Positions 1 through 5,941 of a stretch of 8,756 nucleotides of DNA are shown one piece after another. The notes under the pieces are model-generated. The model was not told the origin of the DNA. It searched no databases and saw only the letters and a list, made by a program, of their open reading frames with translations. Position 1 is the stretch's first letter. Every line of letters begins with the position of its first letter. A program made the position numbers and the translations under genes. The stretch is taken from assembly GCA_019347585.1 (NCBI GenBank), contig JAHWLC010000033.1, positions 1 to 8,756 of the forward strand, in the 5' to 3' direction. The DNA comes from Actinomycetota bacterium (GTDB taxonomy: Bacteria > Actinomycetota > Acidimicrobiia > Spongiisociales > ZC4RG35).

Positions 1-713
1 GAGGCGGCCCAGGCCTCGCGCCTCACCAGCTCCCGGGCCTCCCGCCGCACCGTCTCGTCCGGTCGCAGCTCGCGGGCCGGATAGGCCACCAGCCCGGGGG
101 CGGACTCCTCGGATCGCTGGCTGGCCACGGAGAAGAATCGGGTCTCGTCCACCTGGTCGCCCCAGAAGTCGAGCCGCACCGGACGGTTGGACTGGGCCGG
201 GAAGACATCCACGATGCCGCCCCGGACCGCCATCTCCCCTCTCCCCTCGACCCGATCGGTGCGGTGATAGCCGGCATCGGCGAGACGACGGGTGAGCAGC
301 TCGATCTCCGTCTGATCCCCGGGGCTCGCCGTGATCGGCTCGACCGCAGACGGGCTCAGCCTCTGGATGACGCTGCGCACGCTGGCCACCACGATGCAGG
401 GCTCCCCGGCGAGGCGATGCCGCGCCTCGGCCCGGGCGGCCATGGTGAGCGTGTTGGGCGAGACGTGCTCGAACGGGAGCGTCTCCCACGCCGGGGCGGC
501 GAACACCTGATCGGTGAAGAGGCCGAGGTCGTCGGCCAGCTCCTCGGCCTCCGTCTCCCCCGGGACGACGACGAGCAGGGTCTCGCCGAGCTGGGAGAAG
601 AGGCCGGCGACGGCGAAAGCTCTGCCCCGGGCCGGCACCGCCCACAGCGAGTCGAGGGCGGGCAACGGCTGGGAGCGCCAGCCGGCGAGAAGGGGTGCCA
701 GGGGGGCGGTCAT
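1..713 (-). CDS. mfd: Transcription-repair coupling factor Mfd, N-terminal part (cut by window edge)
   Basis: Mfd removes RNA polymerase stalled at DNA lesions and recruits UvrA, coupling nucleotide excision repair to transcription in the cytoplasm. The minus-strand frame opens with ATG at 713 and stays open for 237 codons to the window edge, so only the N-terminal fifth of a protein usually near 1,150-1,200 residues is present. What is visible matches the UvrB-like N-terminal module: an AWETLPFE segment at about residues 75-82, a VVASVRSV strand at about 108-115, and the family signature around residues 149-172 (YHRTDRVEGRGE, then AVRGGIVDVFP), followed by RLDFWGD. This module is known to lack a working Walker A motif, and none is seen here. 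The helicase, RNA-polymerase-interaction and TRCF domains lie outside the window. No clear Shine-Dalgarno precedes the start; a TACCAT box 10 nt upstream suggests a very short leader. Confidence 0.95.
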   Translation of the reverse strand, partial: MTAPLAPLLAGWRSQPLPALDSLWAVPARGRAFAVAGLFSQLGETLLVVVPGETEAEELADDLGLFTDQVFAAPAWETLPFEHVSPNTLTMAARAEARHRLAGEPCIVVASVRSVIQRLSPSAVEPITASPGDQTEIELLTRRLADAGYHRTDRVEGRGEMAVRGGIVDVFPAQSNRPVRLDFWGDQVDETRFFSVASQRSEESAPGLVAYPARELRPDETVRREARELVRREAWAA

Positions 714-723
714 CCGTCGGCCG

Positions 724-729
724 ATGGTA
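724..729 (-). promoter_or_regulatory. Possible -10 box (TACCAT) for mfd
   Basis: On the minus strand, TACCAT fits the actinobacterial -10 pattern TANNNT and lies 10 nt before the mfd ATG, so transcription would start within a few bases of the start codon. No convincing -35 is seen at 16-18 nt; a TGTCAA lies 14 nt further up, which is too close. The 131-nt gap between mfd and the SDR gene (714-844) is noticeably AT-richer than its surroundings at about 757-812, which is compatible with a promoter region. Inference only. Confidence 0.3.
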
Positions 730-812
730 CGGCAAGCGCGGCGTTGACAGGCCGCGAAAATAAATGGTCGATTTCGCTTGCGCTCATCCGCGACGTTGGG
801 TACAAATACATC

Positions 813-850
813 GTCTAGCCGAGGGGCCCTTCGGGGTCACTCGGCTAGAC
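813..850. terminator. 11-bp inverted repeat containing the SDR stop codon; likely terminator hairpin
   Basis: GTCTAGCCGAG at 813-823 and CTCGGCTAGAC at 840-850 are perfect reverse complements around a 16-nt GC-rich loop. An imperfect outer extension (ACAAA at 802-806 with TTTGT at 855-859) lengthens the symmetry. The TAG stop of the SDR gene (845-847) lies in the first arm as transcribed from the SDR side. The position, between the end of one gene and the start of mfd, suggests a transcription terminator. However, the best T-run (AATTTTT, 851-857) follows the hairpin on the plus strand, not in the direction of SDR transcription, where the trailing sequence is GATGTATTTGT. It could be a weak or bidirectional terminator, or a protein-binding palindrome. 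Confidence 0.5.
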
Positions 851-1840
851 AATTTTTGTGCCCTTCTCCGGTTGGAGAAGACCTTCCTCCTCGAACCATC
901 TCACCGTCCTGCCCAGCGTGTTTGCCACCGGCGTGTACTCGAGGCCCAGCTCGACGGCCGCCTTGGAGCCGTCGTAGCGATGCCCGAACCGCATCACCCT
1001 CGCCATTTCACGACACAGCGGTGGGCGTCGCCCCGCCAAGCTGAAGACCGCCTCTACGAGCCAGGCGGCCACCGCGAGCGCCTCCGGGGGGATCATCCTG
1101 ACCCGCGAAGTCCTCCCGGTGAGCGAGGTGAGGAGCCCCAGCGCTTCCCCCGTGGACAGGGTGGCCCCGCTGAGTAGATACCTCTGCCCGGGCTTTCCCC
1201 GCTCGGCGGCGAGGAGGTGGCCCCGGGCGCAATCGTCGACGTCGACGAAGGAGATCGTGGTGTCGATCGCGACCGGGAGCCTGCCCCGGGCCGCGGCGAG
1301 CAGGATCCGACCGGTCCCCGTCGCCCGCCCCGGGCCCTGCACCGATGAGGGGTTCACCGCCACCACCTCCAGGCTCGCCGGAGCGGCGAGGGCGACCATC
1401 TCGGCGCCAACCTTGCTCCGCTCGTACTCGGAGAGATACCAACCGCGGTGGTCCGTCTCCTCGTGGCCCATCTCCCCACTCCTCTGCCCGACGGTCACCG
1501 CCGACGAGGTGTGGACCAGCCGCGGCACCGCCGCCTCCGAGCACGCCTCCACGACCATCCGGGTCCCCTCCACGTTCACCCGCCACATCAGACCGGGATC
1601 ACGCGGGCAGAGCTCGTTGACCCCGGCGACGTGGAAGACCCGCTCGCATCCCTCGACCAGCGCCCCGAGAGCCGAGCGGTCGAGCAGGTCACCGTGCACC
1701 GGGACCGCGCCGAGAGCGGCGAGCCCGGCCGCGGCCGCGTCGGAACGAGCGAGGGCGCGCACCTCATGGGCCGCCGCCACCAGATGTCTGAGAACGGCGG
1801 CCCCGACAACCCCGGAGCCGCCGGTGATGGCGACCCTCAC
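845..1840 (-). CDS. NAD(P)-dependent epimerase/dehydratase, extended SDR family (dihydroflavonol-4-reductase-like)
   Basis: A 331-residue cytoplasmic oxidoreductase of the extended short-chain dehydrogenase/reductase superfamily. The N-terminus (residues 2-13, VAITGGSGVVG) is the Rossmann TGxxGxxG cofactor loop. HVAGVNE at about 70-76 matches the sugar-epimerase-type active-site strand. HTSSAV at 110-115 carries the catalytic Ser/Thr region, and Tyr139-x3-Lys143 (YERSK) is the catalytic pair. A VNPSSVQGPG segment follows, as in dihydroflavonol reductase, cinnamoyl-CoA reductase and 3-beta-HSD relatives. The GTG at 1840 was chosen because it begins exactly at the Rossmann strand and overlaps the pgsA stop by 4 nt (GTGA), a typical translational-coupling junction. 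The substrate cannot be read from sequence. Being coupled to pgsA hints at lipid or isoprenoid-related chemistry, but that is inference. The TAG stop falls inside an inverted repeat. Confidence 0.88.
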   Translation of the reverse strand: MRVAITGGSGVVGAAVLRHLVAAAHEVRALARSDAAAAGLAALGAVPVHGDLLDRSALGALVEGCERVFHVAGVNELCPRDPGLMWRVNVEGTRMVVEACSEAAVPRLVHTSSAVTVGQRSGEMGHEETDHRGWYLSEYERSKVGAEMVALAAPASLEVVAVNPSSVQGPGRATGTGRILLAAARGRLPVAIDTTISFVDVDDCARGHLLAAERGKPGQRYLLSGATLSTGEALGLLTSLTGRTSRVRMIPPEALAVAAWLVEAVFSLAGRRPPLCREMARVMRFGHRYDGSKAAVELGLEYTPVANTLGRTVRWFEEEGLLQPEKGTKIV

Positions 1841-2373
1841 GCCCTCACTTCGGTGGGCTCGGCCCGGACCACACTCCAGAAGGCGACGATGTACCCCCAG
1901 GCCGAGCCGATGGTGGCGATCACCGCCACCAGCATCGCCCACTGGTCGAGGTACCAGGGCCCCCAGCGATCGGCGAGACGGATGAAGGCGAGGAAGATCG
2001 CCAAATACTGGCTGACAGCCTTGATCTTGCCCCAGGTCGACGGTTTGATCAGCCCCCCTCGCTGCGCCACCACGCCGCGCAGCGCCATGACCGCGAACTC
2101 CCGGAAGATGATCACCGAGGCAGGCCATATCGACACCCGACCCACCGAGACCAGGGCGAGGAGGACCCCGGTGACCAGGATCTTGTCCGCCGTGGTGTCG
2201 AGGAAGGCGCCGAGCAGAGTGCCCCCGCTGGTCCGCCGGGCCCACCACCCGTCGACGAAGTCGGTGAAAGTGGCCAGGGCGAAGAGGCCCGCAGCCACCA
2301 ACAGGTGGTTGTCGATGTGATCGGCGCGGGCGAAGGCCATGATCGGCGCGACCATCGCCACCCGGAAGATCAC
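1837..2373 (-). CDS. pgsA: CDP-diacylglycerol-glycerol-3-phosphate 3-phosphatidyltransferase (PGP synthase)
   Basis: An inner-membrane enzyme that transfers a phosphatidyl group from CDP-diacylglycerol to sn-glycerol-3-phosphate, the committed step to phosphatidylglycerol and cardiolipin. From the GTG at 2373 it is 178 residues. The CDP-alcohol phosphatidyltransferase motif is complete: Asp38, Asp41-Gly42, Ala45-Arg46, Gly55, Asp59 and Asp63. The downstream FREFAVMALR and GKIKAVSQ segments are typical of PgsA rather than of phosphatidylserine or inositol synthases. Several hydrophobic segments are visible (about 4-15, 24-37, 66-90, 107-124, 131-150). The start is unsure: the conserved FPNALVIFR segment extends upstream of this GTG in the same frame, but no ATG, GTG or TTG lies between it and an in-frame TAG (the glpK stop). 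The true N-terminus may be GTG 2402 after correction of a one-base deletion, or a rare ATC at 2394. The gene overlaps the SDR gene by 4 nt. Confidence 0.9.
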   Translation of the reverse strand: MIFRVAMVAPIMAFARADHIDNHLLVAAGLFALATFTDFVDGWWARRTSGGTLLGAFLDTTADKILVTGVLLALVSVGRVSIWPASVIIFREFAVMALRGVVAQRGGLIKPSTWGKIKAVSQYLAIFLAFIRLADRWGPWYLDQWAMLVAVIATIGSAWGYIVAFWSVVRAEPTEVRA

Positions 2374-2420
2374 CAGCGCGTTCGGAAAGGAGATGTAGAC
2401 ACCTCGGGTCGGCCATGCAG

Positions 2421-2426
2421 ATGATA
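2421..2426 (-). promoter_or_regulatory. Possible -10 box (TATCAT) ahead of pgsA
   Basis: In the short glpK-pgsA gap, the minus strand reads TATCAT, 18 nt before the GTG at 2402 that may be the true pgsA start. It fits TANNNT closely and stands out in GC-rich DNA. No good -35 is visible upstream, where the sequence is the glpK 3' end. If real, it would give the pgsA-SDR pair its own promoter inside the larger operon. Confidence 0.2.
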
Positions 2427-2448
2427 AGCCGGGGGCCGGAGCGAGTCC

Positions 2449-3939
2449 CTATGCCCAGTCCAGCGACCGCCCGATCGCCTGCCGCCACCGGCCCAGCAGC
2501 CGGCCCCGCTCATCCTCGCCCATCCCCGGCGCCCAACGGCGGTCCTCCGCCCACTTCGACCTGACCTCGTCGAGCCCTGACCAGAAGCCCACGGCGAGGC
2601 CGGCGCCATAGGCCGCCCCCAGCGCAGTGGTCTCCGCGACGGTGGGCCGCACCACGTCGACGCCGAGGATGTCCGCCTGGAACTGCATGAGCAACTCGTT
2701 GCCGGTCATGCCACCGTCCACCTTGAGCTCGGTGAGCTCCATACCCGAGTCGGCGGTCATGGCCTCGGTGACGTCCCGGGTCTGAAAGGCGGTGGCCTCG
2801 AGGGCAGCCCGGGCGATGTGCCCGCCGGTGGCAAAGCGGGTGAGCCCCACGATCACGCCGCGGGCGTCCGGCCTCCAATGCGGTGCGAAGAGGCCGGAGA
2901 ACGCGGGCACGAAGTAGACGTCGCCGTTGTCCTCGACCGAAGCCGCCAGAGTCTCGACCTCCTCGGCGGAGTCGATGATGCCCAGACCGTCCCGCAGCCA
3001 CTGGACCAGTGAGCCGGTGACCGCAATGGATCCCTCGAGCGCGTACACCGTGTCCTCACCCGAGATGCGATAGGCGACCGTGGTGAGCTGCCCGGACTCC
3101 GAAGACACCGCATCGGTCCCGGTGTTGAGGAGCATGAAGTTCCCGGTGCCGTAGGTGTTCTTGGCCTCGCCCGCCTCGAAGCAGGCCTGGCCGAAGAGGG
3201 CCGCCTGCTGGTCTCCGAGGATGGCGGCGAGAGGGACGCCCGGCAAAGGCCCGACGCACGAAGCCACCTCCCCCACCGAGGCGACGATCTCGGGCAGCAT
3301 GTGGACGGGGACCCCGATCTCCATGGCCAGGTCCGAGTCCCAGGCGGTGGTGGCCAGGTCCATGAGCATCGTCCTCGACGCATTGGTGACGTCGGTGACG
3401 TGCCTGCCTCCGTCGGCTCCCCCCGTCAGGTTCCACGCCAGCCAGCTGTCCACCGTCCCGAACAGGATCTCGCCGCGGGACGCCTCGTCGTGGAGCTCGA
3501 GCCGGTCGAGGAGCCAACGGGCCTTGGGAGCGGAGAAGTAGGTGGCGATAGGGAGGCCGGTGCGCGAGCGGAAGCGGTCCTGGCCCTCATCGCCGGCGAG
3601 GAGCCGGCACAGGTCGGAGGTGCGGGTGTCCTGCCAGACGATGGCGTTGGCGACCGGCTGTCCCGTGGACGGGTCCCAAAGGACGGTCGTCTCCCTCTGG
3701 TTGCTCAGACCCACTGCGGCGAGCTCGCCCGGCCCGACCCCAGCCCGGTCGAGGGCCCCTTCGATCACCCTCACGGTGTTCTGCCAGATCTGGATGGGGT
3801 CGTGCTCGACCCATCCCGGTCTGGGGAAGACCTGCTGGTGCTCGATCTGATCGGCGGCCACCAGCGACCCCTCGTGGTCGAAGAGCATGAATCGGGTCGA
3901 GGTGGTCCCCTGGTCGATGGCGCCGATCAGCTCAGCCAT
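2449..3939 (-). CDS. glpK: Glycerol kinase
   Basis: Phosphorylates glycerol with ATP to sn-glycerol-3-phosphate in the cytoplasm. The 496-residue product is close to the usual ~500 for FGGY-family glycerol kinases. Visible hallmarks are the phosphate-1 motif [16 protein letters not shown] (6-21), [11 protein letters not shown] with the glycerol-contacting Arg82-Glu83 (79-89), Tyr134 in [19 protein letters not shown] with the catalytic base Asp243, [12 protein letters not shown] (263-274), [11 protein letters not shown] (345-355), and [18 protein letters not shown] (408-425) of the adenosine site. The ATG at 3939 was chosen because it sits immediately before the conserved N-terminus; a longer open frame upstream lies inside pth. 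It overlaps the pth stop by 8 nt, implying translational coupling. No glycerol facilitator (glpF) or glycerol-3-phosphate dehydrogenase (glpD) is adjacent. The next gene, pgsA, uses its product. Confidence 0.97.
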   Translation of the reverse strand: MAELIGAIDQGTTSTRFMLFDHEGSLVAADQIEHQQVFPRPGWVEHDPIQIWQNTVRVIEGALDRAGVGPGELAAVGLSNQRETTVLWDPSTGQPVANAIVWQDTRTSDLCRLLAGDEGQDRFRSRTGLPIATYFSAPKARWLLDRLELHDEASRGEILFGTVDSWLAWNLTGGADGGRHVTDVTNASRTMLMDLATTAWDSDLAMEIGVPVHMLPEIVASVGEVASCVGPLPGVPLAAILGDQQAALFGQACFEAGEAKNTYGTGNFMLLNTGTDAVSSESGQLTTVAYRISGEDTVYALEGSIAVTGSLVQWLRDGLGIIDSAEEVETLAASVEDNGDVYFVPAFSGLFAPHWRPDARGVIVGLTRFATGGHIARAALEATAFQTRDVTEAMTADSGMELTELKVDGGMTGNELLMQFQADILGVDVVRPTVAETTALGAAYGAGLAVGFWSGLDEVRSKWAEDRRWAPGMGEDERGRLLGRWRQAIGRSLDWA

Positions 3940-4510
3940 CTCGCCCCCGATGGGCGGCCTGCTCCTGGGCCCTCTGCCGGTCGTCGAGCCAGCGCTCGAC
4001 GACATCGGCGGCATCCTCGACCATCAGGTCGACCTCGCGACGCTCGGAGGCGGAGAACCGGTGGAGGACGAAGCTCGCCGGGTCCATCGGCCCGGGAGGG
4101 CGGCCCACCCCCACCTTGAGCCGGGAGAACTCGTTGCTGCCCAGAGCCTGCTCCAGGGATCGGATCCCGTTGTGGCCGCCGCTGCCTCCCGCCACCTGGA
4201 CACGGAGCCGGCCGAAGTCGAGGTCGATGTCGTCGTGGACGACGAGCAGGTCCTCCGTGCTCACCTTGTAATAGTCGAGGACCGCCCTCACCGCCTGACC
4301 CGAGCGGTTCATGAAGGTGACCGGGGCGACGAAGAGGGTGGCCTGGTCACCGGACCCGGACCGGGCGATCATCGCCCTCAGCCGGGACGGGCCCTTGGAG
4401 AAGCTCTCCCCGGCCCGCTCCACCACCCGGGCCACCACCTCGTGACCCACGTTGTGGCGGGTCCCCTCGTAGCCGGATCCCGGGTTGCGCAGCCCGACCA
4501 CGACCCGCAT
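3932..4510 (-). CDS. pth: Peptidyl-tRNA hydrolase
   Basis: Recycles tRNA by cleaving the ester bond of peptidyl-tRNAs released prematurely from ribosomes. The 192-residue product matches the usual length of bacterial Pth (about 190). All key residues stand at canonical positions: Asn9 and catalytic His19 in [17 protein letters not shown], Asn68 in TFMNRSG, Asp93 in VHDDIDL, and Asn114 in [11 protein letters not shown]. The ATG at 4510 was preferred over an ATG at 4579, which would add 23 basic residues before the conserved [11 protein letters not shown] and would run into rplY. The gap to the rplY stop is only 4 nt, and the 3' end overlaps glpK by 8 nt, so pth is mid-operon. The rplY-pth pairing is standard in Actinobacteria and many other bacteria. 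The Arg/Asp/Gln-rich C-terminal tail (about 175-192) is non-conserved. Confidence 0.97.
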   Translation of the reverse strand: MRVVVGLRNPGSGYEGTRHNVGHEVVARVVERAGESFSKGPSRLRAMIARSGSGDQATLFVAPVTFMNRSGQAVRAVLDYYKVSTEDLLVVHDDIDLDFGRLRVQVAGGSGGHNGIRSLEQALGSNEFSRLKVGVGRPPGPMDPASFVLHRFSASERREVDLMVEDAADVVERWLDDRQRAQEQAAHRGRDG

Positions 4511-4514
4511 GGGG

Positions 4515-5207
4515 TCACTCGCCGGTGGCTTCGGCCTCTTCCTCGTCTTCGCCCTCAGCAGCCTCCTCAGCCTCTTCACCTTCGGGCGCCTCCTCGCCTT
4601 CGGCCAGCATCTCTTCGAGCTCCTCCTCCGGCTCGGGCTCCTCGATCTCGGCCGCGGGCAGGGTGACCGACATCACCACGGCGTCCGGATCCTCGAGATA
4701 AGCGAGCCCCTCCACCTGGGGCAGGTCCTCGATGCGCAGCGATCCGCCGATTCCCACCGGGGTGATGTCGAGCTCGATGAACGGCGGGATCTCGGTGGGA
4801 AGGACCTCGACGCGCACCGAGGTGCGGGCGGGGCTGAAGACGCCGCCCTCTTCCACTCCGGCGGGGGTCCCCTCGAAGTGGATCGCCACCTCGGCGACGA
4901 CCTTCCTGGTGAGGTCGACGGTCACGAAGTCGACGTGCCGGTACTCGTTGCGATAGGGGTGCTTCTCGATGGCGCGGGCCATCGTCGTCATCGTGTCGCC
5001 GTCCTCGATCTCGAGGGTGATGATGGCGTTGGCGCCGGCCTCGGTGTGAAGGGCGGTGTGCAGATCGTGTGCGTCCACCGCGACCGGCACCGGCTCCACC
5101 TCCGGGCCGTAGACGACCGCGGGCACCAGGCCCTCGCGTCGGATGCGACGGGACTCCCGCGACCCGGGCTTGCGGCCGGCCCGGGCGCGGAGGCTGACTT
5201 CGGACAT
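4515..5207 (-). CDS. rplY: 50S ribosomal protein L25 / general stress protein Ctc (TL5-type, acidic tail)
   Basis: Binds the 5S rRNA in the large ribosomal subunit. The product has 230 residues in three parts: an N-terminal L25 5S-rRNA-binding domain (about 1-95, with RRIRREGLVPAVVYG, and HPYRNEYRHVDF at its end), a C-terminal TL5/Ctc beta domain (about 100-183, with HFEGTPAGVEEGG and LDITPVGIG), and a low-complexity tail (about 187-230) made mostly of Glu with Ala and Gly. E. coli L25 has only the first domain; the two-domain form is the Ctc/TL5 type. The ATG at 5207 is supported by a good AAGGAG Shine-Dalgarno 7 nt upstream. The gene is followed by pth after 4 nt and preceded by a hydrolase gene 36 nt away, so it may be co-transcribed with it or have its own start. 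Confidence 0.96.
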   Translation of the reverse strand: MSEVSLRARAGRKPGSRESRRIRREGLVPAVVYGPEVEPVPVAVDAHDLHTALHTEAGANAIITLEIEDGDTMTTMARAIEKHPYRNEYRHVDFVTVDLTRKVVAEVAIHFEGTPAGVEEGGVFSPARTSVRVEVLPTEIPPFIELDITPVGIGGSLRIEDLPQVEGLAYLEDPDAVVMSVTLPAAEIEEPEPEEELEEMLAEGEEAPEGEEAEEAAEGEDEEEAEATGE

Positions 5208-5214
5208 GAAAAGG

Positions 5215-5220
5215 CTCCTT
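5215..5220 (-). promoter_or_regulatory. Shine-Dalgarno site of rplY
   Basis: AAGGAG on the minus strand, 7 nt before the ATG at 5207. It is the clearest ribosome-binding site in the window and fixes the rplY start. Most other genes here lack one and instead overlap their upstream neighbour or appear leaderless. Confidence 0.75.
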
Positions 5221-5243
5221 GGAGAGGCTGAAGACGCCCCGAA

Positions 5244-5906
5244 TTATGGTGGGGAGTCGCCGTCTTCGCCAGACGAGAGCCCCTCGATCCAGCGCAAGGT
5301 GCCGGTGACGTAGCGATCGGTCATGGTCTCCTGGCTCCAGCCACCGCCCCGGGGCCCGTGTCCGGCCCCGTCCAGGATCTCCACCTCGGCGTCGGGGAGG
5401 GCGGCGATGTGCTCCTCGAAGAGATCCATGCGAGAGAGGGCGTCGTTGCTCCCCTGGAAGAAGAGCATGGGCACTGCGATCTCACCGAACTGCTCGATGC
5501 GGAGCCGGTCGGGCCTGCCCGCCGGATGCAGGGGGTAGGCGTAGAGCACGAGCCCGCGGGCGCGATAGCCGTCGGCCACCAGGTAGGTTCCCATCCGCCC
5601 TCCCATCGACCTTCCGGCGAGGAAGAGGGTTTCCACCCGGTCCCGGAGGTGGTCGGCGGCGGCGCGATGGCAGGCGAGGAGGCGCTCCTCGGGGTCGGGT
5701 CGCCTCGCCCCCCGCTCGGCGTAGGGGTAGTTGAAGGTCATCACCGTGTGGCCGCCGGCGGCGAGGCCGTCACGCAGGCCCTGCATCGCCGGGTGTTGCT
5801 GCGAGGTCCCCGCCCCATGGGCGAGGAGGATCCCGGTACCTCCCTGACCTGCGACGACGCCGGTGACCACCCCGCCGGGCCATTCGATGTCGGTGGTCGC
5901 GGTCAC
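5244..5906 (-). CDS. Alpha/beta hydrolase of the KANL3/Tex30-like (dienelactone-hydrolase-like) type
   Basis: A 220-residue cytoplasmic alpha/beta-fold hydrolase with no signal peptide. Visible elements are the oxyanion-loop segment LLAHGAG (27-33), the TFNYPY strand (57-62), the nucleophile elbow GRSMGGR with Ser100, an acid candidate Asp155 in FFQGSNDAL, and the general-base His183 in DGAGHG. This architecture, including the YPLHPAG segment (124-130), resembles the bacterial relatives of KANL3/Tex30 proteins; their substrates are mostly unknown, so none is assigned. The start is the GTG at 5906, with a TANNNT -10-like box 6 nt upstream and no Shine-Dalgarno, so a leaderless transcript is likely. 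It diverges from pgl across 35 bp and precedes rplY by 36 nt, so it may head the minus-strand operon. Confidence 0.85.
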   Translation of the reverse strand: MTATTDIEWPGGVVTGVVAGQGGTGILLAHGAGTSQQHPAMQGLRDGLAAGGHTVMTFNYPYAERGARRPDPEERLLACHRAAADHLRDRVETLFLAGRSMGGRMGTYLVADGYRARGLVLYAYPLHPAGRPDRLRIEQFGEIAVPMLFFQGSNDALSRMDLFEEHIAALPDAEVEILDGAGHGPRGGGWSQETMTDRYVTGTLRWIEGLSSGEDGDSPP

Positions 5907-5912
5907 CGGCTC

Positions 5913-5918
5913 AATCTA
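5913..5918 (-). promoter_or_regulatory. Candidate leaderless -10 box (TAGATT) for the hydrolase gene
   Basis: TAGATT on the minus strand fits TANNNT and ends 6 nt before the GTG at 5906, the spacing expected when transcription begins at the start codon itself. No recognisable -35 is present 17 nt upstream. It shares the 35-bp divergent region with the pgl box, so the two promoters must overlap and could interfere. Confidence 0.4.
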
Positions 5919-5928
5919 TCCCCGGGGT

Positions 5929-5934
5929 TACCGT
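5929..5934 (+). promoter_or_regulatory. Candidate leaderless -10 box (TACCGT) for pgl
   Basis: TACCGT fits TANNNT and ends 7 nt before the pgl ATG at 5942, again the spacing of a leaderless mRNA. The bases between it and the ATG (CTCCTCG) cannot serve as a Shine-Dalgarno. A -35 would fall at about 5906-5911, where none is obvious. Confidence 0.4.
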
Positions 5935-5941
5935 CTCCTCG

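Noticed and set aside
744..749. TTGACA on the plus strand, a perfect -35 hexamer
   Set aside because: No -10 at 16-18 nt (the nearest AT-rich hexamer is only 11 nt away) and no plausible plus-strand gene follows.
754..777. Short inverted repeat GCGAAA/TTTCGC with a 12-nt loop
   Set aside because: Only 6 bp of stem and no following T-run suited to a terminator; likely chance in the AT-richer gap before mfd.
264..818. A plus-strand open frame opposite mfd running into the intergenic region
   Set aside because: The opposite strand encodes the conserved Mfd N-terminus; this frame is compositionally a shadow.
1448..2320. A 290-codon plus-strand open frame antisense to the SDR gene and pgsA
   Set aside because: Arg/Pro/Thr-rich composition with no domain or motif, fully antisense to two well-supported genes; a shadow of GC-rich codon bias.
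845..2488. A 547-codon minus-strand open frame spanning the SDR gene, pgsA and the end of glpK
   Set aside because: Only its last 331 codons look like protein of a known family. The part over pgsA is the wrong frame for the clear PgsA sequence. It is a chance fusion of frames in GC-rich DNA, not an SDR fusion protein.
2449..4014. Longer glpK start at ATG 4014
   Set aside because: The extra 25 residues lie inside pth and precede the conserved [11 protein letters not shown] start; ATG 3939 is the natural start.
3301..4119. A 272-codon plus-strand open frame antisense to glpK and pth
   Set aside because: Low-complexity Gly/Arg/Pro composition and no recognisable fold, opposite two confident genes.
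3932..4579. Longer pth start at ATG 4579
   Set aside because: It adds 23 basic residues absent from the family and runs into the 3' end of rplY; ATG 4510 begins exactly at the conserved N-terminus.
4485..5231. A 248-codon plus-strand open frame antisense to rplY
   Set aside because: It mirrors the L25 gene; the early Leu/Phe run is simply the antisense of the Glu-rich tail. No motif supports it.
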